Source: Yponomeuta sedellus
Lineage: Eukaryota; Arthropoda; Insecta; Lepidoptera; Yponomeutidae
Direction: 5' to 3'
Assembly: GCA_934045075.1 (NCBI GenBank)
Contig: OW203722.1
Span: forward strand, 8,401,303-8,465,302
Length of the DNA: 64,000 nucleotides
Below the pieces are notes generated by a model that was not told where the DNA came from, searched no databases, and saw only the letters and a list, made by a program, of their open reading frames with translations. A program made the translations under genes and the position numbers. Shown piece after piece: positions 24,201-33,623 of the stretch. How positions within the stretch are numbered: position 1 is the stretch's first letter; every line of letters begins with the position of its first letter.

Positions 24201-27200
24201 CCATTATATGACAGCCGGCACCAACGGCTTAGCGTGCCTTGCGAAGCACGGAAGCGCTCAGAAAAATGCCACTAGCGGTAGTCACGGGACGCTCACCCAT
24301 CCCGTACCTGACCGCGCCTGTTGTTGCTTAACCAAGTGATTGATTCCAATCACTCGGTTCGCCTAGGCCACGAGCGCTTCTTGTCCCAGTTGGCGTTAGT
24401 GAATTTATACTTGTGAAAAGGGCGAGTATGTTCGCACTGGGATAGATTTGGAAGAAAAAGAAACTAAAGACGGGAAGTCGTCGCTGCCGTATGTAGAAGG
24501 TAAGACTTGCCAAGTTAAGGCAGAAGCCAGAGATGAGGAGCAGAGGGAAAGGTCAACGGCTGCTCCTGGATCTTGGTTGGGAAAGACCCTATGAGCAGGA
24601 GAGCCGTCGTTCAGTACACATAGGTTGTAGTGATCCATGAGATCCAAAAGATCGTAGGACACAGAGTCATTTTTGTGACCACCCCAAAGGTTATTATAGC
24701 AATTAAGATGGCCCATTATAACTAAGGGACCTGGGATAGATGAGAGAATAGAATCAATTTCTTGAATTATAGAAGTAGAGGGATGAGGGATATAAAGAGA
24801 TATGAAGGAGGTATCAAGACACCTAACTGCAACTTAGTTAAAATTACCATTGTGGGGAGGGATGTTAAGTTTGGAAAAGTTATATTTTTTTTAATTTGTA
24901 ATGCAGCACCTGCATACCCGTCATCTCGGTCGTCCCGGAAGCATGCAAAACCTGAAATCCTGAATTGGGATTCCAGCTTAAGCCACATTTCCGAAACGGC
25001 CAATATGACGGGTTTATATTTATTAATCAAGTGTATTAAATCAGCTTTTTTATCGTTAATGCTATGACAGTTCCAAATGTATTAATTCGATCATTTTTGT
25101 TATTAAATATTTCAGCGACTTGCGAAAGTTTTTGAGCAACGTAGGGCGGTAATGGGCAATCATCATATTTAAGTAAAAAATTCAGAAGGAGGGACATTAG
25201 AATGTCCAGGAGATTTTCATTTTTGGCAGATGAGTCGTCATCAATAAGAGCACACCCATTGCCAAGGGAAGGGGCTGGGGAGCTGGTTATGGAATGGTGA
25301 GCTTGTCTATCATAGCCGCCTACAGTTGCAGGGGCTTTGGGGCTACGTGGGATTTGTACGGTTTTCCTAAATGATGTTGATGATGTTTCATGGAGAGAAG
25401 AAGGGGAACCTGAGTGAGGGGAAGAAGATGAAACATATTTGTCTGCCGTTGACACATCCGCAAATGATCTGCGAGTAGGAGGAAACCTAGCTGAGGCCTC
25501 CCTGAATGAGATAGCTTCCTGAGACATAATCATCTTTGTTTTTTTGGCGTGCCTGTTCAGGACATTTATCATCTATAGCTGTGTGGTTGCCAGAACAATG
25601 AAGGCAGAGAGGTGTTTTATCACAATTGTCACCATCATGTGGATGGGCGCACCGAGAGCAACGCGGTTTGGATCTGCATTGGCTCTTGACGTGACCAAAG
25701 CGACAGCAGTTTCTGCATTGAATTGTGGGGAAGATGTATGGATCTACCTTAATTGAGTTATAAAAGCAGTAAACATGCGGTGGGAGAACTTGTCCTGAAA
25801 GTAGGACATAAATGAAGCCATCACCGGAGATGTCACTTGGTTAAAAGATAACAACTTAAAAATTAACATTGACAAAACTAAAATGACACATTTTTCTCAG
25901 CGGCAAAACAACATATTTATCAATGCTAAATATGGAAATAAATCTTTATCTATAGTTTCAGAAAATAAGTATTTAGGCTTAATTATAGATAGTAGACTTA
26001 ATTGGAAAAGTCAAATTCAGGAGGTATACAAAAGATTAAGTACTTCTGCCTACGCCTTATATACTCGTATACTCGCCTCCGTAGTAGAAACCAAATCACT
26101 TTTGATAGCGTATCATGGCCTGGTTGCATGCCATTTGAGATATGGTGTTATCTTTTGGGGGAATGGTACTGACAGAGAACTTGTATTTAAAGCGCAAAAA
26201 AATGCATCTGTTGATAAATGACGTATGTTTATGTTGGCAAATGAGATTAGCTGTAAACCTTACTTTAAAAGGTATAAAATCTTGACGTTTCCTTCAATGT
26301 ATATTTTAGAGTTAGCCCTTTTTGTAAAAAACAATCCTGAATTATTTGAAAGACCAGAGTTAAGAAATAGAAGAGATAATGATAAGGTAAAATTACCACG
26401 ATGGTGGTGACGAACTAAAGGTGTCATATACATGGCACCTTTAGTTTATAACAAATTGCCAAAGACAATAGAAATTTGAATTGCTGTTTATTCAAAAAAA
26501 AACTGACGGAATATCTTATTGACAAATGTATTTATAAACTCAATGAATTATGTAATTGATTTTTAATGAATTTAATTTTTTGTAATAATTATATTGTGTT
26601 AATTAGTTTCTTGACATGATATTTTAAATAATTACTTCGAGATTGACATAATGTAATATAGAATCGTACTATAGAATTGACATTGCATGCTAGCTTGACA
26701 TTATATTTTTTTACTAGCTTTTGCCCTCGACTCCGTCCGCGTGGACTTTAGTTATTCAGCATGCTTCAATAAAAGGTGCAGATGACTGGAAGAGATCACT
26801 TTTAGTGATAAGGCCGCCGTCTGTACTCTTAGGTTAAGACATATCTGTGTAATTTCCATTTTTATGTACAATAAAGTGTTCTCTATCTATCTTTCTTATT
26901 AATGATCATTGCAAAACAGACTTTAAGGGGAAACTGCAGTCTTTTACATTCGAATGGGTACTCCGATGGAATAAGTGGTTTACGGGGTACCTTTATATAC
27001 CGATTCACCTCTAGCACAGCCAGTAAATACATTGGCCTGTATTACGTTTTTATGTAAAACTTTCACGCGCAACCTGGTCCCATTGCATAAATTGGGTGGA
27101 TTAAGATTTCGCGGTAGTGGTACTGTAGCACCAACTTTAAGGATAAGACGTGTATGAGACGGTAGACCAGGTGGGTTCAGGGTATTTAGGGACTCTACGG

Positions 27201-30200
27201 GATAGTGTAGTGCATCATCCATATGCACTACAGTGACCACAGACTAATCAAAAGATCAGATTAATCACACACAAAGTAATTAGTAGCGTCGGTGCATCTG
27301 GCACGCCGTTTTTTCTAGTTTTTACTTCTTTCCTCTTCCTAGTAGCCGTTTTGGCGATGACAGGAAGAAGTGAAGGAGAGGCGGGCTCTGAAATTGGCAC
27401 GGCGACTTAATTCCGTACATATAGGTACTTGAAAATGGCCATGAGATAGATAATGTGAAAAGCGTAGTCATCCCACGGGGTTACCTGTAGTAATAATAAT
27501 AATAATAATATTGGCCTTTTTGCATCTACTTAATGAGATGATTTATACAGCGTCCAGTGGTATCTTCACTCACACAAGATGGGTGAAGGGACCACTCCGA
27601 CGCTGTAGTGCCTGGGTCATGGTTTTATAGTACCTGTAGTACCAACACTAAATATAGGTAAACTTCAAAGACGTACTGAAAGAGTTGCCCTGTCGCTTCC
27701 AGCTCACATAAACTACCATAAGTAGGAGAGCGTGACATGTCAATACAGTATTAAGTAGCACTGGAGTAATTGGCTACTACATCCCAGTTACTACATCTCC
27801 TTATCCCAGTTGGCTACTACATAGCTAACAATTTGCTCACGTACCTCCCTAGCCATCACCTATGTGTGATACAACACATATGACATGGCCCGAAACAGAG
27901 AGATAATAGGAACTGCAGTGTGGGGCACCATAGATTCATCAATTTGTAATAACTCAACAATCATTGCATGTGAGGGATAGCAAACAATAAGTAAATATCA
28001 AAGGTTCCACTCAACAACCAAGAAATTAAAACACCATAAACGAACGAAGAGTAATATTATGCCAAGACAGAATGGCATTTACGTCGACTACAAAAGGTAA
28101 TATTATATAGTGGTAATAAGTACATAGTTTAATTTAAAACAAAAAAAAAGATATTTGACAGGAAAATATCACCTCACCGTTTGAGACTAACTTCTCCACG
28201 TCACCTGTTGGTTAGCTAGAATAAAATACAATTTAGTATTAAGACCGCCCGCCCGCCGCTGTACAATCTTTACAGGTACCTACAATAATGAATTTAATAA
28301 TATTTCCCAACAACATCAAAGAATACAACAGAACAAAATTTTGCAACCCCGTTCACTCCCTTAAGGGCTGAATTTAGAAAAAACGGCGAAACACGTATTC
28401 AATCAATTGTGTTGAAGAGTATTTATTTTAATTATACTATTTTTATTTTTAACGCACTAACCCGTGCTAAGGACAAATTTAAAAATCTATTTAGAGGCTA
28501 AAAATTTCACCCATGCCGGGATTCGAACCCGCCACCTCTGGCTATCCGTGCCAGCGCTCTACCAATTGAGCCAATGGGCGTCACCGGCATCAGTGAAATT
28601 TCGAACCTCTTTACACTATTCTCTGTATTACGTACAGGCAGCGACATCTGGCTTAAGCAAATTGCATCACTTACAGCCCCGACTACCTACTTTTCAGTTA
28701 GGCTTTACATCGGAATGATATCACTGTACTCACATGATTATACTACTTTTATTTTTAATGCACTAACCCGTGCTAAGGACAAATTTAAAAACCTATTTAG
28801 AGGCTAAAAATTTCACGTATGCCGGGATTCGAAATTTGGAATTTGAATTTGAAAAAAACTTATTCCTTGCCTACATTATATATAGACCCTCTGTGCAAAA
28901 TTTCAGCTTCCTAGGCCTAGGCTTGGGCTGGGCGTTGATGAGCGAGTCTTTTATTTTAGAGTGAGAATTTTATATGTATAGATAGATAGTTTGTATGCTG
29001 TAAGGCCAAATATGGAGCACAATCTTCTGCTGTACATTACATGAACTATGAGAGGACCTAGGTCAGCTGGACCATACTTCTTCATCTGTGTAAACACAGG
29101 GTTGACATAAAGAGAGGTATTTGTGGATGAGTCCTTGTCATGTTGAGTCTGGCTGGCAGATGTATCTATTACAGTCTTTTTGGTTGAAATTGGGGTACCA
29201 ACATTCTCTTGGCTCAATCCACGATTACGGGAAATTCCAATGTTTGATAATGAATCCATGGACTGAGAGAAAAGAGGAGGAGAGGAGTTTAAGTTAGCAT
29301 TACAGGAACCGCCACCCGGATCGGGCAGCTCCTTAGAACCCATGCAAACAGCACTCACCGGTACGGCACACATACCACCACCACCAAGTTGTCGAGGAGG
29401 CTCAACAAACCAGGAAAACGTAAAATAATTTGGAAGAATTCGTGACACGTGCGATAATCAATACCATAACGAGCAGCTACTTGTTTAGTAAAAGAAAAAA
29501 ATAAAAACAGAGACGTAAGGTTGACAATTGAATAACATTAATTACACCATTGGAATGTCTTGTGCCACTGAACTTGAACTGCCTACGGTGCAAGATTCGC
29601 GTTACACATTGAGTCAAAGACAGTTTTTAACAATAATAGTGTGACCTAGATAATAAGTTGAGAGTCCCAATTAAAGGTTGTCACCTATATGGAACTTTTG
29701 ATTGTAAAATGAAATATAAATCAGAGGACAAAATAACATAGAAGTACTTATGCAATAAAAATGGCAGATGCATAAAAGTTAACACAATTACGATATTTGA
29801 AAATAAAACAAAATAGGTAGAGTTACAAAAAATACATTGACATGATATAAAAGTCGAATAAGAAAATATCTCCACATAAATTAAATATAAATTGTAGTAA
29901 ATTTAAATAATAACAGAACATAAAAAGTTAAGAAACAGTAGGTACAAAAAGTGCGTATAAAACAGTGAAAAGAATTTAGCACCGAGATCTTTTTAACACA
30001 CACTGTGCTGATGCAGCGAATTTTGTCGAGTCGGCGAAGTAGTGAGGTCAAATGCGGACGGCGTCATATGGCGAAGAAACGTGACCTCGTAGAGCACAGG
30101 ATTCGGGATTCGCGGAATTTTATCACTGGCAATGGGACCACTTTTTTTAGGAAACAGGAACTGTCGATGTAAGTCATATGACGGCTCGGCAACCACGAAG

Positions 30201-32428
30201 TGATGAGGTGCTTAGGTTTCTACGGCGCAGGCTCCACACGTGGGGTGAAGACTCACTGTCGACCTCGGAACTGCAGTACATGGCGGCTGGTGTGGGCTCA
30301 AGCGCGTGGGGCTGAGACTTACCGTCGACCAAACGTGATGCAGGCTTCAGTCGGGGTAGAGATCTAAACCTCGGAACTAAGCGGCTGAGTTCTTGGTACA
30401 AGCTATAAGCGAATTAGCTCAGTACCGATATCGCATTTCTGACACCAATTGTTAGGCAGCGCAGACTCCGGGGGTTCAAAATCAAATCACCAAGTACACT
30501 GTTGCAGTTTATTGATGGCACCGAAACACGTTAATAATAATTTGGAAGCAGAGTTATTAAAATGGACTACATATTGATACTAAGTCTAATTACTGATAAA
30601 GACATGACTGCTCTTGACTACTGTGATTGCTGTGACTGCTGCGCGATGTGCGCGGAAAAACACTTGTTTGCTCTTTATTGCTGACAGTGACAAAATATAG
30701 GTGAGGCGGGAAACCGGACATAACAGAACAAAGACACTGTATCATTTCTGGACATATCGCGACCGTGAGATTATCTATAGGTACCTACATAGGTATACCT
30801 AAACATGATATGCCCATAATAATTACTAATGATCATTAGTTATTGAAGCGCTCGTGGCCTGGTCGAACCGAGTGATCGCAATCCATCACTTGGTTAAGCA
30901 ACAACAGGCGCGGTCAGGTGCAGGATTGGTGATCGTCCCGCGACTGCCGCTAGTGGCATTTTTTCCGAGCGCTTCCGTGCTTCGCAAGGCACGTTAAGCC
31001 GTTGGTGCCGGCTGTCATATAATGGCTGTCGTTAAGCCATGCCAGAGGCCTTATGGGCGGCTTGATAACTTCTGACAGTAAGGCCCGCCACTGTCTTACA
31101 ATCCTCCACCAACCCGCACTTGGCCCCCATGGTGGAGTATGGCCTAACCTTCCTGCGATGCAGGAAGAGACCCGTGCCCCAGCAGTGGGGACATACAAGG
31201 GTTGATAACGAGATTATCTAAACCTGAAATTTCAAGGTGAGCTCTAACATGACATCACCGAAGACCAAGATAGAGCAATAGAATATAAAGTCCGGTGGGC
31301 AAAGCTTCAGACGAGACCAAAACAGGCTGAAAGGCAGTGTGATGAATCTGACAACGAAGAAGATAAAGTCGTATCCACACTGTAAAAACTTTAACGTGCC
31401 AAAACTGGAAATAACAAAGTTCAATGGTGAAATAAAGAAGTGGCTGTTATTCTGGGGACAGTTTAAAAAGATAGATGGAGACCCAAACATTGACGAGGCA
31501 GACAAGTTCCAGTACCTGCTTCAATCCATGGAAGTCCAGTCGAGTGCCAGGCTGCTGGTGGAGAGTTACCCACCGTGCGGCGATAATTATAGAATGGCGT
31601 TAGAAGCTTTAAAGGCCAGATCATCCCGAGCGGTTTTTTAAAATTGTCCTTAGCACGGGATAGTGCATTAAAAATAAAAATAGTATAATCATGTGGGTAC
31701 AGTGATATCATTCCGATGTAAAAACCTAACTGCAAAGTAGGTGGTCGGAGCTGTAAGTGATGCAATTTACTTAAGCCAGATGTCGCTGCCTGTACGTAAT
31801 ACAGAAAATAGTGTAAAGAGGTTCGAAATTTCACTGATGCCGGTGAGTCGCCCATTGGCTCAATTGGTAGAGCGCTGGCACGGATAGCCAGAGGTCGCGG
31901 GTTCGAGTCCCGGCATGGGTGGAATTTTTGGTCTCTAAATACCTAGATGTCTAATTACAATGTTTAATTCTTAAAATAAAAGCATTAAATGGCACGCGGG
32001 GCCACTAGAAAAACGTTAACAATGTCGTGTCCATTGGTTAAATCATCCTTGTTCTTATTTCTGTAACTTTTCTTGTGTGCTTATTTGCAGTACAATATTG
32101 CTTTGTTTCACATACTTGTGCTATTTTCTCTTTGTCCGTTTTATACCTCAGTCTATCTATCAACCCACGCCTTTGCTTAACCTAAAACAGGACTTTGTCG
32201 ACAGCGCCGGCGAGCTGCGAGTTAGTAGTGCTCCCAGTTGTTGCAGTGATTTGCATGATCGCCGTCGTATACATCATTTGGAAGCTACATGTGGCAAACC
32301 GGAGAATAACTTTTCCGGAGGTGATTCAGATGCAAGACCTAGCCCCTGAGGGGCTCGGCCGTCCACGGTTCGTTCAAACGGATCCGCAGCAGATGCCGCA
32401 AGGGTTACCCAGAGTTGGCTGGACATAG
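12228..32428 (+). CDS. Ig gene B, two-Ig-domain type I membrane protein (298 aa)
   Basis: Five exons: 12228-12297, 12467-12599, 14921-15223, 21622-21788, 32205-32428, 897 nt in all, phases 1, 2, 2, 1. The protein has a signal peptide (MGKIYKLFIFATIFFAKELG), Ig domain 1 (VNIHC, IIYCGF, DNCSTQI, SGLWICHT), Ig domain 2 (VTLEC, LVYCTF, GDCAITL, NGLWICGAGF), a transmembrane helix (LVVLPVVAVICMIAVVYIIW) and a tail with PEVIQMQDLAPEG. The four cysteines per domain fit a V-set with an extra disulfide. The frame stops at ACATAG, before a peptide that is in frame in gene A. The TAG seen at the end of exon 3 is not a stop: it is split by the intron and becomes TAC. Receptor function is inferred from architecture. 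Confidence 0.82.
12467..12599 (+). CDS. Ig gene B exon 2
   Basis: Acceptor CTTTTAAG before 12467; donor AC|GTAAGT after 12599; 133 nt, entering in phase 1 and leaving in phase 2. It encodes AYREYQANQGKVILALKKET, then VNIHCDTDTRIIYCGF, the B and C strands of Ig domain 1 with two cysteines. Confidence 0.82.
13944..14013. repeat. perfect 33-bp foldback, 4-nt loop
   Basis: Arms 13944-13976 and 13981-14013 are exactly complementary around CTAA. The paralogous site in gene C (about 46130-46185) keeps only traces of it, so the foldback arose, or was kept perfect, in copy B. Confidence 0.95.
14513..14625 (+). repeat. tRNA-like repeat in intron 2 of gene B
   Basis: tRNA-like core 14513-14584 (A-box-like GCTCAGTTGGAAAGAGC, anticodon stem CTGGC/GCCAG) with the AATTTTTAGCCTCTAATTAGG tail shortened. 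Absent at the paralogous position in gene C (48530). Confidence 0.75.
14921..15223 (+). CDS. Ig gene B exon 3
   Basis: Acceptor CCTTAACAG; donor TA|GTGAGT; 303 nt. It encodes the C'-G part of domain 1 (LDDNCSTQIKATEENSGLWI) and the first half of domain 2 (GGKVTLECVATK, LVYCTFKSPEAE). Differs from gene C exon 3 by 14 nt; 11 of the 13 changed codons alter the amino acid. Confidence 0.87.
15510..17212 (+). mobile_element. pogo/Tigger-like DNA transposon relic, copy 1 (TA target)
   Basis: Terminal inverted repeats: GGGGAGACCGGGTACAAAAG at the left, and the complement of GTGGAGACCGGGTACAAAAG at the right. Flanked by TA at 15508-15509 and 17213-17214; the empty site is in gene C at about 49680-49690 (TTAAATGTACTTTACA). 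At 15986-16120 the + strand encodes the degraded N-terminus of a CENP-B/pogo-type transposase (RTRTTARGTTDTVYRKAAEE). The rest of the transposase is gone. Confidence 0.85.
17482..17756. mobile_element. 275-bp MITE in intron 3 of gene B, 5-bp TSD
   Basis: Flanked by ATAAT at 17477-17481 and 17757-17761. The empty site is in gene C near 49935 (GTGAGTATAATAGTCATC). Ends GGTACGGCCACACT and the complement of GCTGCGGCCACACT. Rich in TCGCGATAACGCG motifs. No ORF. Confidence 0.85.
17895..18267 (-). repeat. AGCGCTT interspersed element with 9-bp TSD
   Basis: AAACACTCT at 17886-17894 and 18268-18276. The related sequence at 50070 (GTTAAACACTAC) is uninterrupted. It lies inside an inverted copy of the 700-bp repeat. 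The minus frame again holds the repeat-derived 103-codon ORF. Confidence 0.87.
18290..19092. other. inverted 700-bp repeat remainder and unassigned DNA
   Basis: 18290-18730 is the inverse of the 10152-10700 repeat. 18940-19065 is the inverse of part of 57470-57600 (CTGTCCAACAGGACAG). No coding signal. Confidence 0.55.
19103..19198 (+). mobile_element. 96-bp internally deleted RTE-type LINE with 10-bp TSD
   Basis: AGATCTACCT flanks it at 19093-19102 and 19199-19208. The left half matches the 5' region of the LINE at 54165-54206 (CCCAGCGTGG, GGGCA, CCCCCC). The right half is a LINE 3' end (GTCGAGCAGTGGACTAATAT, AGCCTGAAGAAGAAG). About 3 kb between them is missing. Confidence 0.75.
19876..20180. 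mobile_element. 305-bp MITE, copy 1
   Basis: Ends match as inverted repeats (GAGT.CTTCGTGCGAGTTT and the complement of GAGTGCTTAGTGCGAGTTTT). A very similar copy is at 33111-33417. No ORF. Confidence 0.85.
20186..20825. other. intron 3 of gene B, unassigned
   Basis: Nothing recognised: no repeat family, no convincing coding sequence. Confidence 0.4.
20826..21350 (+). repeat. long-form AGCGCTT element in intron 3 of gene B, with nested insert
   Basis: Same family as 6384-6747, but extended at the right end by CATTATGCCAAGAGCGCTTC and ACTAATGATCATTAGT. Paralogous to 57700-58222 in gene C. It is interrupted at 20970-21088 by a separate SINE-like insert (ATAAGGCCGCCATTTGTACT) flanked by TTATC. 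Confidence 0.75.
21622..21788 (+). CDS. Ig gene B exon 4
   Basis: Acceptor TTTTTCAG; donor G|GTAGAT; 167 nt. It encodes the second half of Ig domain 2 (RNKYFFPENRSF, GDCAITLMKV, NHNGLWICGAGF, YAVISLTVKG). Against gene C there are 15 nucleotide differences and every one changes the amino acid; the acidic DRDDDG run of C reads VSNHNG here. Confidence 0.88.
21789..24005. other. intron 4 of gene B, first part
   Basis: Starts with the TTGTTGTAAAAAACAAC foldback shared by all three genes. Otherwise AT-rich unassigned sequence. The open frame at 22703-23011 (minus) has no homology I recognise and looks fortuitous. Confidence 0.45.
24018..24379 (+). repeat. AGCGCTT element with perfect 12-bp TSD
   Basis: CTTGTCCCAGTT at 24006-24017 and 24380-24391. 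It gives the cleanest boundaries for the family: left end CGTTATCAACCC, right end CACGAGCGCTT, 362 bp, no poly(A) tail. It is nested at the edge of a jockey LINE. Confidence 0.92.
24392..25820 (-). mobile_element. jockey-type LINE, inverted 5' part (ORF1 and endonuclease)
   Basis: Minus strand in order: gag-like CCHC knuckles (about 25760-25570, short Cys/His repeats), the rest of ORF1 (25572-25036), then the apurinic-type endonuclease (KPVILAVSEMWLK, GFACFRDDRDDGYAG, then NLWGGHKND and LNDGSPAHRV). Frames are broken. It joins near 25820 to the 3' part of a related LINE on the opposite strand, the layout left by 5' inversion during retrotransposition. Confidence 0.8.
25821..26600 (+). mobile_element. 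jockey-type LINE, 3' part (RT thumb and C-terminus)
   Basis: The + strand encodes WLKDNNLKINIDKTKM, then KYLGLIIDSRLNWKSQI and AYALYTRILASVVETKSLLI, the region after the RT catalytic box in jockey elements. A stop at 26219 and further breaks follow (SCKPYFKRYKILTFPSMY). AT-rich 3' UTR to about 26700. Confidence 0.85.
26700..28430. other. repeat-rich, non-coding part of intron 4 of gene B
   Basis: 26785-26895 is a SINE-like repeat (GATAAGGCCGCCGTCTGTAC). 26710-26755 is the common lepidopteran repeat motif CCCTCGACTCCGTCCGCGTG. An AAT microsatellite lies at 27490-27510. 28195-28290 is the inverse of the SINE-like insert near 10380-10470. No host coding signal. Confidence 0.5.
28440..28830 (-). 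repeat. tandem tRNA-like repeat, two units about 300 bp apart
   Basis: Unit tails (AATGCACTAACCCGTGCTAA) lie near 28450 and 28758. The complete core is 28509-28579; the second unit is cut off inside its core at about 28830. Same arrangement as 40900-41290 and, on the other strand, 51320-51840. Confidence 0.8.
28951..29448 (-). pseudogene. LINE ORF1 (gag-like) N-terminal fragment
   Basis: 165 open codons. The C-terminal half has the motif SLYVNPVFTQMKKYGPADLG followed by PLIVHV, resembling the start of the RNA-binding domain in jockey-type ORF1 proteins (Y..D.GPFIVHV). The N-terminal part is Ser/Pro-rich. It lacks the zinc knuckles, so it is truncated. Confidence 0.55.
29450..30429 (-). other. 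probable internal 5' part of an LTR element, plus AT-rich DNA
   Basis: Lies on the coding side of the primer-binding site next to the LTR at 30450-30725. Minus open frames at 29993-30196 and 30174-30401 have no recognised domain. 29680-29980 is AT-rich with nothing assignable. Confidence 0.35.
30450..30725 (-). mobile_element. LTR (276 bp) of a minus-strand retrotransposon, with adjacent primer-binding site
   Basis: On the minus strand it begins TGTTATGTCCGG and ends GCCTAACA, contains AATAAA signals, and is followed by ATTGGTGTCAGAAATGCGAT, a tRNA-primer-type site common in insect Gypsy/BEL elements. No second LTR is visible in the window. Confidence 0.65.
30777..31209 (-). repeat. AGCGCTT element (long end form) with 10-bp TSD
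   Basis: GAGATTATCT at 30767-30776 and 31210-31219. It includes the AATTACTAATGATCATTAGT end seen at 21350 and 58200, so the family has a longer terminal form. Confidence 0.8.
31322..31641 (+). pseudogene. BEL/Pao-type gag fragment
   Basis: About 100 codons reading NVPKLEITKFNGEIKKWLLF, then WGQFKKIDGDPNIDEADKFQ, YLLQSMEVQSSARLLVESYP and NYRMALEALKAR: the gag N-terminal (DUF1759-like) pattern of BEL/Pao retrotransposons. It is cut at SSRAVF by the tail of a tRNA-like repeat, so it is disrupted by a later insertion. Confidence 0.8.
31642..31950 (+). repeat. tRNA-like repeat, well preserved copy
   Basis: Core 31850-31920. Acceptor arms CCCAT/ATGGG, D arm GCTC/GAGC, anticodon stem CTGGC/GCCAG with loop ACGGATA, T arm around GGGTTCGAGTCCC. 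The base before the presumed anticodon GGA is C, not the near-universal T33, and there is no long variable arm, so it is a tRNA-derived repeat rather than a working tRNA-Ser. Confidence 0.85.
32205..32428 (+). CDS. Ig gene B exon 5 (transmembrane and short tail)
   Basis: Acceptor TTGTCGACAG; stop TAG at 32426-32428. The helix LVVLPVVAVICMIAVVYIIW differs at most positions from gene C, whereas the tail (EVIQMQDLAPEG, GRPRFVQTDPQ, MPQ) is close to it. A 17-nt gap relative to C precedes the stop. The A-type ending (PPTD.PE.SSPSE) follows in another frame. Confidence 0.85.
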
Positions 32429-32960
32429 ACCCACCTACTGATTCTCCTGAGGCGTCGTCGCCGTCGGAATAGTTTGTTGTTGCTTCTGCCATTCTGAAGT
32501 TCTAAGTTCAAGTAAAATTAAATCTTGTTAACAGATCATATTATAAGCCACTTCCATACTGTTAGGTCAACTTGCACTATTTCCTGTGGCTTAAGAGTGG
32601 TAACTAAAATTATTCATTCAGTATTAAATTTAAAGTGACATTTAAGAGGTGGTCCAAGTCAGCTTTAATATGAGTAGTCTGGTAAAATCTAGTCAATACT
32701 GTTAATAGTTTACTCTTCTTTTCTTCGTTTCTTTGCTTCATTTTCTTATATTCTATTGATATTAATTACGTATTTTACTTTAATGTTCAATGTATTCTAG
32801 TCCAATTCTATTCTAGTTGGATTTTTTTTTATTTAATTTTTTATTTGTACTTATGGGCCTCAAAGACTCAGCACGACTTTGCATAGTAATAATACATTGT
32901 GATGACATCTTTTATCTTATGCTTAATTAATCACCAAATGTAATTAATAAATTATATTGT
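32429..32960 (+). other. 3' UTR/flank of gene B
   Basis: Strong similarity to 61740-62290 (C) and, over the first 250 bp, to 8244-8460 (A). Conserved TTAAATCTTGTTAACAGATC and GCTTAATTAATCACCAAATG segments. Poly(A) signal not assigned. Confidence 0.5.
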
Positions 32961-33110
32961 TATTATTATCAACTGTGGCTTTGAGTAAGCAGTTTGCACA
33001 GGCTCGATTAATTCTTCACTTTACTAAATCTCTTTGGATATGATACATATAAACTACCTTTATAACATTTTCACATAAGTATATTTCATTCAATCACCTC
33101 TTTGAGCTCA

Positions 33111-33417
33111 GAGTGCTTAGTGCGAGTTTGACAGATCCAATCGAATGACTTTACTACCGCGTTAATCGAGCATCGAGTAGTGAGTATAAGTAAGTTAACC
33201 GTTCGAACTGGCAAAACGCTGTCACAGTACAACTCGCACTCGCGTTTATTCTTGTTTTGGCTGGTAAACGTGTTCACTTCTCAACGTAAACCATTACAAC
33301 TCGCACTCAGCAATTTTAATTTCCATACTTGTCGCTAGGTGGCGCTTCCTCGATGCCATAGAAATATGAGTTTACGTTAACACGATCGAGTAGTTAAAAA
33401 ACTCGCACTAAGCACTC
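33111..33417. mobile_element. 307-bp MITE, copy 2
   Basis: Inverted ends GAGTGCTTAGTGCGAGTTT. Nearly the same sequence as 19876-20180. The empty site is in the C block near 62446 (TTTTTGAGCTCTGCAGCCGC). Confidence 0.88.
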
Positions 33418-33623
33418 AGCACGCCGCTCACACTGGTTACCGGCAGAATACCAGCGCTAGAGTTTTCTGCTTAAACTCTCAGCACATGCTGAGTCGGAGC
33501 CCGTTTTCATTTGCTACCCACACGTTGAAACGTTTTCAGCATTCGTCTCTATCTCAACAACAGGTACTTACCGTACCTACCCCACAAAATGATGAGTTAT
33601 GTTTGTATCATTATTCTGTACAG

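Noticed and set aside
31850..31920. tRNA gene call (Ser-like anticodon)
   Set aside because: Many copies, loop base C instead of T33, mismatched arms, embedded in a transposed repeat; best read as tRNA-derived repeat.
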